From positions 1,116,001-1,180,000 of the forward strand of contig NZ_FNTQ01000001.1 of NCBI RefSeq assembly GCF_900105755.1: DNA of 64,000 bases, written 5' to 3'. The stretch is from Streptomyces sp. Ag109_O5-10. Its GTDB lineage: Bacteria > Actinomycetota > Actinomycetes > Streptomycetales > Streptomycetaceae. The notes below the pieces were generated by a model that saw nothing but the letters and a program-made list of their open reading frames with translations, ran no database searches and was not told the origin of the DNA. This document shows positions 1-7,606 of this stretch, in pieces (within the stretch, counting starts at the first letter, position 1; every line of letters starts with the position of its first letter). Both the position numbers and the translations under genes were made by a program.

Positions 1-221
1 AACGACCGCTGGCTCGCGGCCGGGCCGTGCGCCGAACGTACCTTCGACGCATCGGACTTGGCGGCAACATCAGCGGCGTCCGCCTGCGCACCGCGCTTGC
101 GCGCCAGGGCTTCGCGGAACTTGCGCTTGAGGTCGTAGTTGCCTTCGCTGTCCGGCTCCAGAGGGGGTGTCTCGGGGGCAGCCGGCTCCGAACCTTCCGT
201 CGATGCGGGCTCTGCGGTCAT
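1..221 (-). CDS. DUF5302 family protein, 3' end cut by window edge
   Basis: Minus-strand reading frame that starts with ATG at 221 behind an excellent AGGAGGT ribosome site and runs off the left edge without a stop. The visible 73 residues begin MTAEPASTEGSEP and contain the block DLKRKFREALARKRG, then a lysine/serine/histidine-rich tail. That acidic N-terminus followed by a basic KFREAL helix is the pattern of the small actinobacterial DUF5302 proteins, usually about 60-80 residues. No catalytic motif is visible and the family has no assigned function, so only a few residues are probably missing. It is read in the same direction as the helicase, 158 bp downstream of that gene's stop. Confidence 0.7.
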   Translation of the reverse strand, partial: MTAEPASTEGSEPAAPETPPLEPDSEGNYDLKRKFREALARKRGAQADAADVAAKSDASKVRSAHGPAASQRS

Positions 222-369
222 GGTGACCTCCTGGGTTCGGGGGTGGGCAAGCACAGCTTGTCATGCCGGGCGCAGTGCGAGGCGCCGGCAACGTCATCCC
301 GCTCCGTTTCGGCGGGTATCCCTCTTCGGCCGGGCCGGGGGTTGTCGATCCCGTGGCCAGGCTGCCGGG

Positions 370-390
370 GCAACGGCTCTCAGCCGTTGC
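370..390 (-). terminator. Hairpin at helicase stop codon
   Basis: GCAACGGCT and AGCCGTTGC form a 9-bp perfect stem with a 3-base loop. The structure overlaps the stop codon of the helicase gene. There is no U-tract, as is common in GC-rich actinobacteria. Its role as a terminator is inferred from position. Confidence 0.4.
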
Positions 391-1795
391 GACGCACGAG
401 GGCGGCCCTGCGGGCCTCGGCGAGCTTGCGGGCCTCGGCGGCCTTCGGAGACTTGCCGCCGGCGCCGCGGGAGGTGCCCTTGCTGGTGCCGAGGCCGCGG
501 AAGGGAGCGTTGGTGTTCTTGGGTCGGGGGACGGCGGGCCCGCCGTCGAGCGGGATCCCGGAGGGAGTCTTGGCGCCGGTGATCCGGCTCAGCTCCGCCT
601 CGCCCGAGCGCACCTTGGTGACGGTCGGCTCGATGCCGGCCCCGGCCAGCATGCGGCTCGTCTCGCGGCGCTGGCCCGCCAGCACGAGCGTGACCACGCT
701 GCCGGACTCACCGGCGCGGGCGGTGCGGCCCGCCCGGTGCACATAGTCCTTGGCGTCGGTGGGCGGGTCGACGTTGACCACGAGATCGAGGTCGTCGACG
801 TGCAGGCCACGGGCCGCGACATTGGTCGCCACCAGAACGGTGATCTGGCTGTTCTTGAACTGCGCCAGGGTCCGGGTGCGCTGTGGCTGGGACTTGCCGC
901 TGTGCAGGGCCCCGGCCTGCACCCCGCTGGCCCGCAGATGCCGGGTGAGCAGGTCGACGGCGTGCTTGGTGTCGAGGAACAGCAGTACGCGGCCGTCGCG
1001 GGCGGCGATTTCCGTGGTGACGGCGTAGCGGTCAGGGCCGTGGACGACCAGAAGGTGGTGCTCCATCGTCGTGACCGTGCCCGCGGCCGGGTCGACCGAG
1101 TGGACGACGGGGTCGTGGAGGTAGCGGCGGACCAGTTGATCGACGTCGCGATCGAGAGTGGCCGAGAAGAGCATCCGCTGACCGTCCGGATGCACCTGGT
1201 CGAGCACGTCGGTGACCTGCGGCAGGAACCCCAGGTCGCACATCTGGTCGGCCTCGTCCAGCACGGTGATTCGCACCCGTCCCAGGCGACAGGCGTTGCG
1301 CTCGATCAGGTCGTGCAGGCGTCCGGGGGTGGCGATGACCACCTCGGCTCCCTGGCGCAGCGCGGCGATCTGCCGGCCGATCGACGTTCCGCCGACGACC
1401 GTGGCGATCCGCAACCGCAGTGCCTCGGCGTACGGCGCCAGCGCCTCGGTGACCTGCTGGGCCAGCTCCCGGGTGGGCACAAGGATCAGAGCGAGGGGTT
1501 GCTTCGGTTCGGCGCGCCGCCCGGCTGTACGTGTCAGCAGCGGCAGGCCGAAGGCGAGCGTCTTGCCTGATCCGGTGCGCCCGCGTCCCAGGATGTCGCG
1601 CCCCTTCAGGGCATCGGGCAGTGTGGCGGCCTGGATCGGAAAGGGATCGCGCACCCCGAGTTCGCTCAGTGTCCGCAGCACCGCCGTCGGCAGTTCCAGA
1701 CCGGCGAAGGTGACGGCCGGGAGCAGCGCCGGGGCCGTTGCCTCGGGCTGGGCGGGACCGCCGTGAGCGATGCCGGAGTCATCGGGATGCTTCAT
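380..1795 (-). CDS. DEAD-box ATP-dependent RNA helicase (RhlE/DeaD-like)
   Basis: 471 residues from ATG at 1795; the frame stays open further upstream but with implausible sequence. All helicase core motifs are visible: Q-motif region FPIQAATLP near 52-60, Walker A GRTGSGKT around 72-79, PTRELA near 107, DEAD at 180-183, SAT near 211, and HRAGRTAR near 340. The short C-terminal tail is basic (KxAEARRAALVRRNG), consistent with RNA binding. The protein should unwind RNA duplexes in the cytoplasm, in ribosome assembly or mRNA turnover, and such genes are often cold-induced. No cold-shock gene lies beside it here. Family assignment is firm; the subfamily is not. Confidence 0.93.
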   Translation of the reverse strand: MKHPDDSGIAHGGPAQPEATAPALLPAVTFAGLELPTAVLRTLSELGVRDPFPIQAATLPDALKGRDILGRGRTGSGKTLAFGLPLLTRTAGRRAEPKQPLALILVPTRELAQQVTEALAPYAEALRLRIATVVGGTSIGRQIAALRQGAEVVIATPGRLHDLIERNACRLGRVRITVLDEADQMCDLGFLPQVTDVLDQVHPDGQRMLFSATLDRDVDQLVRRYLHDPVVHSVDPAAGTVTTMEHHLLVVHGPDRYAVTTEIAARDGRVLLFLDTKHAVDLLTRHLRASGVQAGALHSGKSQPQRTRTLAQFKNSQITVLVATNVAARGLHVDDLDLVVNVDPPTDAKDYVHRAGRTARAGESGSVVTLVLAGQRRETSRMLAGAGIEPTVTKVRSGEAELSRITGAKTPSGIPLDGGPAVPRPKNTNAPFRGLGTSKGTSRGAGGKSPKAAEARKLAEARRAALVRRNG

Positions 1796-2131
1796 GAACA
1801 GCCTTCCGCAGGGGGACGTACCGAGGAAGGCCCGGCAGGTGTGAACAGCCCGCGCACAGGACGACCGGAACAGGCAGAATTGCCCACCGCGACGACCGCG
1901 CAAACACGTGAGGCTACCACATGGCATAAGTCGCCGGGCAGAAGTGCGCCGTGCCCGAGAACCTCCGTCCCAAGGCGCCCCCGGTCCGTGCCCTCGCTTG
2001 CGGAGGCGCCGAGAAGGGCCTGAGCTGGGGAGTCTCCCGTCAGGCGGCGTTTTCGGCCATTGTTCGGGCAGCGCGGGAACCGGGCGGGGGTCCTTGACTG
2101 CGCGCCGCCCGCCGTGATGGTGCCCGGCGAG

Positions 2132-2153
2132 CCTTTCGACCGTGTTCGAAAGG
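2132..2153. promoter_or_regulatory. Inverted repeat CCTTTCGA-N6-TCGAAAGG, copy 1
   Basis: A perfect 8-bp inverted repeat with a 6-bp spacer lies 71 bp upstream of the ATG at 2225, inside the 429-bp gap between the divergent helicase and secreted-protein genes. The same arms and the same spacer recur at 3785-3806. Two identical arms at the same spacing suggest a shared dimeric regulator site. Nothing else recognisable was seen in the gap 1796-2224. Confidence 0.55.
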
Positions 2154-2224
2154 TGTGACCGGAGTGCGGTGACCGCTCCAGACTCGGACGAACGGACTCA
2201 GCCTGTGAAACCGAGGGGGAGCAC

Positions 2225-2635
2225 ATGCGCAAGGAAAACCGGCCGGGCAGGGGCATGAAGGCCACGAGGGTGGGCGCTCTGCTGGCGGCCACGGCGCTCA
2301 CCGTGGGAGTCGCGGTGGCGACCGCGCCCTCCGCGGCTGCCGCCAGCCCGTGTTGGAACGACGGCTCCACCAAGTGGTGGTGCAACAACGTCTCCGGCGC
2401 CCGGGTGTACGGCACGGTCGGGGACAACCACATCTACCCGGACCCGAACACCGTCGTCGGCTACATGTACTCCAACCCGAGCTGGTTCTGGTGCAAGGAG
2501 GACGACCAGGCGTGGGTGGGCGGGCCGCATTCCACACGCTGGGAGATGACGGTCGCGGACAACGGCCGGCTCGGCTTCATGAAGGACACCGCGATCTCCA
2601 GCGAGACGGACCCGCTCCCCGACTGCTACGGGTGA
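2225..2635 (+). CDS. Small secreted Cys-containing protein, first of tandem pair
   Basis: 136 residues; ATG at 2225 follows a strong GAGGGGGAG ribosome site. The N-terminus has basic residues, a hydrophobic stretch (VGALLAATALTVGVAVA) and an AxA-type cleavage site near residue 40, so the protein is probably exported by Sec. The mature part has four cysteines and the landmarks WWCNN, VYG, VVGYMYSNPSWF, and ADNG..GFMKDTAISSET near the C-terminus. The next gene encodes a clear paralogue. The tail resembles the end of bacterial SH3-like domains, but that is only an impression, and no enzyme motif is visible. Function unknown. Confidence 0.8.
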   Translation: MRKENRPGRGMKATRVGALLAATALTVGVAVATAPSAAAASPCWNDGSTKWWCNNVSGARVYGTVGDNHIYPDPNTVVGYMYSNPSWFWCKEDDQAWVGGPHSTRWEMTVADNGRLGFMKDTAISSETDPLPDCYG

Positions 2636-2710
2636 TCGGGGACGGCCGCGCGGCGCCACCGGCTGCTTTTCCATGGTCCACTCCTGCAACGCACCCTGGA
2701 GCCCCGTCAC

Positions 2711-3097
2711 ATGCGTACACGGAACACCCTTGCTGCCCTGTTCGGCGCCACGGCACTGGTGCTGGGGCTCGGTACCACCACCGCGCCCGGCGCCTCGGCG
2801 GCATCAGGCTGCTGGTACAGCGGCAGCCACTGGTGGTGCAACAACCGCGTGGGAGCGCCGGTCTACGGCTACAAGGACCTCGCCCGCCTCTACCCCGACT
2901 CCAGCCGCATCGTCGGGTACATGTACTCCAACCCCAGCTGGTTCGACTTCCGCTACGACGGCGGTCTGCCCGAGGAGTATGTGGGTGGACCACACCCATA
3001 CCGCTGGGAGTGGACCGAGGCCGACAACGGCCAGTGGGGCTGGATGAAGGACACCGCCATCAGCAGCGAGACCAACACGCTGCCGGCCTGCTGGTAG
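2711..3097 (+). CDS. Small secreted Cys-containing protein, second of tandem pair
   Basis: 128 residues from ATG at 2711, preceded by GGAG nine bases upstream. Signal peptide MRTRNTLAALFGATALVLGLG with cleavage likely near ASAASG. The mature chain aligns well with the product of the preceding gene: WWCNN, VYG, IVGYMYSNPSWF, VGGPHPYRWEWTEADNG and MKDTAISSET are shared. It has three mature cysteines instead of four; the one after PSWFW is missing. The 75-bp gap and same direction suggest co-transcription from the promoter with the inverted repeat at 2132. Recent tandem duplication is the simplest origin. Function unknown. Confidence 0.8.
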   Translation: MRTRNTLAALFGATALVLGLGTTTAPGASAASGCWYSGSHWWCNNRVGAPVYGYKDLARLYPDSSRIVGYMYSNPSWFDFRYDGGLPEEYVGGPHPYRWEWTEADNGQWGWMKDTAISSETNTLPACW

Positions 3098-3194
3098 ACG
3101 GCCGCCGAGGGCACACGGGGAAGCCGGCGACGGCGAGCGGGGCTGCACGAGGGACACGTCCGTCGGTTCGGACGGAGCCGAAGAGGCACGAGTC

Positions 3195-3225
3195 GGGGCC
3201 GGCCACCGTCGGAGGGGCCGGCCCC
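3195..3225. terminator. Bidirectional terminator hairpin
   Basis: GGGGCCGGCC and GGCCGGCCCC form a perfect 10-bp stem around an 11-base loop, between two convergent genes (stop at 3097 on plus, stop at 3236 on minus). The symmetry would serve both transcripts. Confidence 0.7.
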
Positions 3226-3235
3226 GGCATGTGTG

Positions 3236-3685
3236 TCAGCAGTTGCGGACGGACCAGACGGGGTTCCAGTCCTGGTCGCCCACCTGCGGCGGGGAGAAGG
3301 CGCGCAGCACGTTCCCGTTGGCGTCGTAGAGGTAGGAAGTGACCGACCCGGTCTGCTTGTTGAGGTAGTAGCCGTTGCCGTACCAGTTGGACAGGTAGTA
3401 GCGGTTGCAGTTGTAGAGGTAGAAGATCTTCCACTTGGACACGGTCGGATCCCGCACCTCGAGGCAGAGGTTCCCCGCCCCACAGGTGAACGTCTGGTCG
3501 TCCGTGCGGTAGCTGACGGTGGTGGCGGGAGAGATCGTCGGGGAGACGGCGGCCGCGACCTGTGCAGAGGCACTGGTACGAGGGCCGGAGGCGGTTGCCG
3601 CCTGTGCCGGACCGGTGGCGAGGGCGGCCATCAGCAGGCAGACCACCACGCCGATGATGCCGAGCAGCGAGCGCTTCGCGCGCAT
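3236..3685 (-). CDS. Secreted peptidase inhibitor I36-like protein (copy 1)
   Basis: 149 residues; ATG at 3685 is chosen because GGAGG sits just upstream and the signal peptide (MRAKRSLLGIIGVVVCLLMAAL, AQA cleavage) begins there. The mature part has four cysteines: a C-x5-C pair in CGAGNLC, one in NCNRYYLSNW and one at the very end (VRNC). The layout C-x5-LC, then a central NC.RY.LSNW, then QTG.V.S and a final SVRNC resembles the small secreted I36 inhibitor family of Streptomyces. A paralogue lies divergently at 4066. An inverted repeat 100 bp upstream (3785-3806) matches the one before the gene at 2225. Inhibitory activity is inferred only. Confidence 0.75.
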   Translation of the reverse strand: MRAKRSLLGIIGVVVCLLMAALATGPAQAATASGPRTSASAQVAAAVSPTISPATTVSYRTDDQTFTCGAGNLCLEVRDPTVSKWKIFYLYNCNRYYLSNWYGNGYYLNKQTGSVTSYLYDANGNVLRAFSPPQVGDQDWNPVWSVRNC

Positions 3686-3784
3686 GGATGAGACCTCCGT
3701 CGAGACGGCAGCGGGACAGCTGGGACAGCGGCACGGAACGTGCCCTGACGGCGACGATCGCCGATCGCGCGGGCCCGGCAGAAG

Positions 3785-3806
3785 CCTTTCGAACGTCCTC
3801 GAAAGG
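3785..3806. promoter_or_regulatory. Inverted repeat CCTTTCGA-N6-TCGAAAGG, copy 2
   Basis: Same 8-bp arms and 6-bp spacer as the copy at 2132-2153; here the arms extend to 9 bp (GCCTTTCGA/TCGAAAGGC). It lies in the 380-bp gap between the two divergent I36-like genes, 100 bp from the start at 3685 and about 260 bp from the start at 4066. The spacer sequence differs between copies while the arms are identical, which is the pattern of a protein-binding site. Confidence 0.6.
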
Positions 3807-4065
3807 CCGCTGCCCCCGGGCACGGCCGCATCACGTCCACGGACGGCCGACTGTCGCAGGTCGCAAGCCCGTTGAGGGCGCGACAGGCCCACTGGACGGC
3901 ATCGCTACGGCCCATGGGCGTCGTTGACGTCGCCCGTACCGGACGCCACCGTGGTCCAGCCACACATGGTGGCCGTGCGCGACCCGCACACGGCCGTCGG
4001 ACCGGGGACAACCATGACACGAGCATGCGCGGACACCGCCATGCCGGACGGGAGACTACCGAACC

Positions 4066-4551
4066 GTGCCTGTCAAGCGCTCACTTGTCGGACTGTGCGC
4101 CGCTCTCGCGATGGGGGCCGCCCTCCTCAGCACCGGAACCGCGCAGGCCGTCCCGGCCTCGCCCGGCACCCGCCACGGACACGTCATGACCATGCCCGCG
4201 GCGCCGAAGGCGGCCCGCCCCGCGCCGCTCCTGGCCGTGGCCCCCTCCACCTCTCCGGCCGTCCGTACGGCCTACGCCGGTGCCGGCGGGGGCGTGTACT
4301 GCCAGAGCGGCTACTTCTGCGCCTCCGTCTGGGATCCGACGGCCGGCAAGTTCAAGATCTTCTTCTTCTACTCCTGCACCCGCTACACCCTCTCGAACTG
4401 GATCGACTGGGCCGAGGCCCAGAACAGCCAGACCGGAGGTGCCGTCGCGAGTCTCTACGGCTCCGGAGGCGGTCTGCTGCAGACCGTCCCGGCCGACAAC
4501 GCGGTCTACGCCGTCAACTGGTCGCCGGTGTACTCGATCCGCAACTGCTGA
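4066..4551 (+). CDS. Secreted peptidase inhibitor I36-like protein (copy 2)
   Basis: 161 residues from a GTG at 4066 (MPVKRSLVGLCAALAMGAALLSTGTAQA signal peptide, with GGGAG about 12 bases upstream). The C-terminal 90 residues parallel the divergent neighbour: CQSGYFC (C-x5-C), a WDPTAGKFKIFFFYSC segment, CTRYTLSNW, QTGGAVASLYG and a terminal SIRNC, giving four conserved cysteines that could form two disulphides. A longer Ala/Pro-rich linker follows the signal peptide compared with copy 1. An extracellular protease-inhibitor or other binding role is plausible for this fold family, but no reactive site can be identified. Confidence 0.75.
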   Translation: MPVKRSLVGLCAALAMGAALLSTGTAQAVPASPGTRHGHVMTMPAAPKAARPAPLLAVAPSTSPAVRTAYAGAGGGVYCQSGYFCASVWDPTAGKFKIFFFYSCTRYTLSNWIDWAEAQNSQTGGAVASLYGSGGGLLQTVPADNAVYAVNWSPVYSIRNC

Positions 4552-4609
4552 GCCGGACGGCCGGCTGCCGAGCCGGACGGCCTCCGCGGCCCAGCGCACA
4601 GAGCGGGGC

Positions 4610-5626
4610 TCAGGGACGACAGGCCGGATCGGTCTCCGTCCGCCGTCCGGTGTCCGCGCCCAGCAGCCGGTGGCCCGTGGACGTCACCGAGTGCCGTACG
4701 AACTGGCCCTCCCGGTGGCTCGCCACCAGTCCTCCGTCCCGCAGGACGGCGAGCTGGTAGCTGGCACTGGGCAGGGCGATGCCCACGGCCTGCGCGACTT
4801 CGGACGTGGTGCGGGTACGGCCACGTGCCACCTGGACCAGCACGGTGGCCCGGGTACGGCCCAGTAACCGCTCCAGTCCGCCGCCCTCGGGGACCGCCGT
4901 CTCCAACGGCCGTGCGGTGACCGGATGGACGAGGACCGGCCCGAGGGCGGGGTCGGCGAGCGCGGTGGGCCTGCGCCAGCAGAAGTAGGAGGGCAGGAGC
5001 AGCAGACCCCGGCCCTCCAGGTGCAGGTCCCGATCGACGGGGTAGTCCACCTCCAGCACCGGGGCATGCCAGCGGGCGAACGGCAGGCTCTCCAGCAGAG
5101 CGCGGACACCGCCGTCCAGGAGGGTGCGGGCGCGCAGGTCGACCTCGTCCTGCACGGCCCTGCGAATCTGCCCCCACCGCGGTTCGAGCAGAGTTCGGGA
5201 GGAGATCTCCAACGCCCTGACCAGCGATCCCATTCCGCGGTCTCCCGGCCTGCCGAGCGCCGTCGTCCACGCCGGGAGAGGGCGGGCCTGGGCGAGGACG
5301 CCCAACTCCCGCTGCAGACGGCCGCGGGGCGTCGCGCGTACCTGTGCGAGCCCGGCGGGCAGGCCCCCGTCCAAAACGGACGGGGTGAGGAAGTCGGGGA
5401 TGTAGCCGACGGGCGGGACGAGCGTCCCCAGCAGGCGCAGCGCACGGCGCGCCTCCAGGTCCTGTGCCGTCCGCTCGAGGACGCCGCGGCGCCATGCCCC
5501 GAACTCGAGCGGCCCCTGACGGGTGCCCAGCCGGCAGGCGGCGCAGACGAGTTCCCACAGCGGATCGGGACGCCGGGCCACGCGGATGCTCTGTAAGTCC
5601 TGCGGCGTGAAGTGGATGCGGAGCAT
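4610..5626 (-). CDS. ArsR-type winged-helix regulator with DUF5937 N-terminus
   Basis: 338 residues starting MLRIHFTPQDLQSIRVA, the usual opening of actinobacterial DUF5937 regulators. The N-terminal two thirds (about 1-240) is the DUF5937 region. The C-terminal part (about 245-325) is an ArsR-like winged helix with GRTRATVLVQVARGRTRTTSEVAQAVGIALPSASYQLAVLRDGGLV and a wing ending HSVT. No cysteine metal site is visible, so the effector is probably not a metal. The gene is divergent from the Ser/Thr kinase at 5954 and convergent with the I36-like gene at 4066. It is a candidate regulator of either neighbour; no target can be proved from sequence. Confidence 0.82.
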   Translation of the reverse strand: MLRIHFTPQDLQSIRVARRPDPLWELVCAACRLGTRQGPLEFGAWRRGVLERTAQDLEARRALRLLGTLVPPVGYIPDFLTPSVLDGGLPAGLAQVRATPRGRLQRELGVLAQARPLPAWTTALGRPGDRGMGSLVRALEISSRTLLEPRWGQIRRAVQDEVDLRARTLLDGGVRALLESLPFARWHAPVLEVDYPVDRDLHLEGRGLLLLPSYFCWRRPTALADPALGPVLVHPVTARPLETAVPEGGGLERLLGRTRATVLVQVARGRTRTTSEVAQAVGIALPSASYQLAVLRDGGLVASHREGQFVRHSVTSTGHRLLGADTGRRTETDPACRP

Positions 5627-5683
5627 GCAGGCCTCTTTCGTGGTGGTGGGGGGCTGGGTTGGCCGATGCGATGCGCGACAAGG

Positions 5684-5760
5684 GTCGGCGAGCGGTACGG
5701 GTCGTCAGGTCGGCGATGCGGTGCGGGTCGTCCGGTCGGCGAAGCGGTACGGGTCATCAA
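5684..5760. repeat. Three-copy 25-26 bp tandem repeat
   Basis: Units starting GTCGGCG at 5684, 5709 and 5735, each reading roughly GTCGGCGANGCGGTRCGGGTCGTC. They differ at only a few positions. The repeat lies in the 327-bp gap between the divergent ArsR-type regulator (start 5626) and kinase (start 5954). It could be a multi-site operator or a slippage-prone array. Nothing else was recognised in the gap. Confidence 0.75.
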
Positions 5761-5953
5761 TGGGGACGAGTGGCGAGCGCCCTCGGTATGACCGCGCTGT
5801 CGCCATCGGCAGACTGGAACGCTCACGCCGGCGACGGGTGGCCGGCATCGTCCTGTCCCGCAACCGCCGCGGCTGAAAATGTGTCTCTCAACGCGTGGTC
5901 CAGCCGCTTCTGGAGTTGGTCAGGTACGGCGGCACGGCGTCTGGGGGGATGAC

Positions 5954-7606
5954 GTGAGCACATGGGTGGTGCCCGGATACACCGAGTCTCTGGAGCTCGG
6001 GGCGGGTGCGAGCGGTCGCGTCGTGCTGGCCGTGCACGCGGACACCGGCGTACGGGTCGCGGTGAAGTACCTCAGCGATTCCCTGCGCACGCGGCCTGGT
6101 TTCGTGCACGACTTCCGGGCGGAGGCGCGCCTGCTCGGCGGACTGCGGAGCCTGTACGTGGCCGGCCTGTACGAGTACGTGGAGAGCCCGCAGGGCGCCG
6201 CCATCGTCATGGAACTGGTGGACGGTGTCTCGTTGCGGACGCTGCTGAGCCGTCAGGGACCGCTCGGTCCCGAGGCCGCGCTCGTCCTTCTCAAGGGATC
6301 GCTGCTCGGTCTCGCCGACGCACACCGCGTCGGCGTCGTCCACCGCGACTACAAGCCGGAGAACGTCCTGGTCGAGACGGACGGCTCGTCCAAGCTCGTC
6401 GACTTCGGCATCGCGGTGGACGCCGGCACCAGCGCGGGTGTGGCCGGGACCCCGTCCTACATGGCCCCCGAGCAGTGGACCGGCGCCCCCGCCTCCTGCG
6501 CCGCGGACGTGTACGCGGCCACGGCCACCTTCTTCGAGTGCCTGACGGGGCACAAGCCGTACTCGGGCGACAACATCGCCGAACTGGCCCTGCAGCACGT
6601 CGACGCCCCCGTCCCCGTGGAGGAGGTCCCCGCGGCGGTGCGCGAGCTGGTCCGTCGCGGTCTGGCCAAGGAACCGGACCGGCGGCCGGCACAGGCCGAG
6701 GCGTTCGTGACGGAACTGGAGGCGATCGCCGGCGCCGCCTACGGGGCCGACTGGGAGGAACGCGGCCGCGCCCGGCTCGCCGCCCTGGTGGCCCTTCTGG
6801 CGCTGCTGCTGCCCTCGGCCCGCTCCTCCCGGTCCTCCACCACGGACACCGCACGTACGGTCCTCGGCCAGGCACCACGCCACGGCTGGGCCCGGTCATG
6901 GCGACCCGGCCGGCCCGGCATGCTCGTCGCGGCCGCCGCCGTACTCCTGGGCCTCCTGCTCACCTACGGAATGCGGCACGCCTCGGCGGGCGCCGCGGAG
7001 CGGACCGCCGAGGCCGTGGCCACCACCACGGCCCGGGCCGGCGCCGAGGCGGCGCCGCCCACCTCCCCGCCCACGGCGCCCACCCCGTCAGGTGACGTGT
7101 CGCCGACCCCCGGAGTCTCCCCGGCACCCGGTGTCTCCCCCTCGGGCCCGTCTGCCACCCCGACCGCCCAGCCTTCCGCCTCCGCCACCGGCTCACCCAC
7201 GCAGTCGGCGACGCCCAGCGAGCCGGCCTCCTCCACGTCGGCCACACCGACGGCCGCCTCTTCCACCCCGCCTGTCGCTCCCGCCGTCAAGAACGTCGCG
7301 GTATCGGCCTTCCGGCAGACGGGCCCCACGACCTCCAGCGCGACCATCACCGTCACCACGGACGGCAGCGGGCCGATCTCCGTCACCGTCTCGTGGTTCA
7401 CGGGCACGACGGGCGGAGTGGCCGGCTCCCCCGACGGTGCGTCCCAGACCTTCGAGCGCAGCGGAGCCACCCAGTACACGCTCACCGTCGACCACACCGT
7501 CCAGAACGACGGCTGCTACTGGACGGTCCGGGCCACGACCACTCCGGCGCCGGCTTCCGGCGACGCCTCGCAGCAGATCCTGACCAGGCAGTGTGAGATC
7601 GGATGA
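5954..7606 (+). CDS. Membrane serine/threonine protein kinase with extracellular domain
   Basis: 550 residues from GTG at 5954, which follows a GGGGGG ribosome site at about 5 bases; the frame upstream does not look coding. Kinase landmarks: glycine loop GAGASGRV (16-23), catalytic Lys38 in VAVK, HRDYKPEN (130-137), DFG (150-152), and MAPEQW. A single membrane span (MLVAAAAVLLGLLLTYG) lies near residue 325. After it comes a long Pro/Ser/Thr-rich linker and an Ig-like outer domain with two cysteines. The gene overlaps the next by ATGA, so the two are coupled. It should phosphorylate cytoplasmic proteins in response to an outside signal; the ligand is unknown. Confidence 0.92.
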   Translation: MSTWVVPGYTESLELGAGASGRVVLAVHADTGVRVAVKYLSDSLRTRPGFVHDFRAEARLLGGLRSLYVAGLYEYVESPQGAAIVMELVDGVSLRTLLSRQGPLGPEAALVLLKGSLLGLADAHRVGVVHRDYKPENVLVETDGSSKLVDFGIAVDAGTSAGVAGTPSYMAPEQWTGAPASCAADVYAATATFFECLTGHKPYSGDNIAELALQHVDAPVPVEEVPAAVRELVRRGLAKEPDRRPAQAEAFVTELEAIAGAAYGADWEERGRARLAALVALLALLLPSARSSRSSTTDTARTVLGQAPRHGWARSWRPGRPGMLVAAAAVLLGLLLTYGMRHASAGAAERTAEAVATTTARAGAEAAPPTSPPTAPTPSGDVSPTPGVSPAPGVSPSGPSATPTAQPSASATGSPTQSATPSEPASSTSATPTAASSTPPVAPAVKNVAVSAFRQTGPTTSSATITVTTDGSGPISVTVSWFTGTTGGVAGSPDGASQTFERSGATQYTLTVDHTVQNDGCYWTVRATTTPAPASGDASQQILTRQCEIG

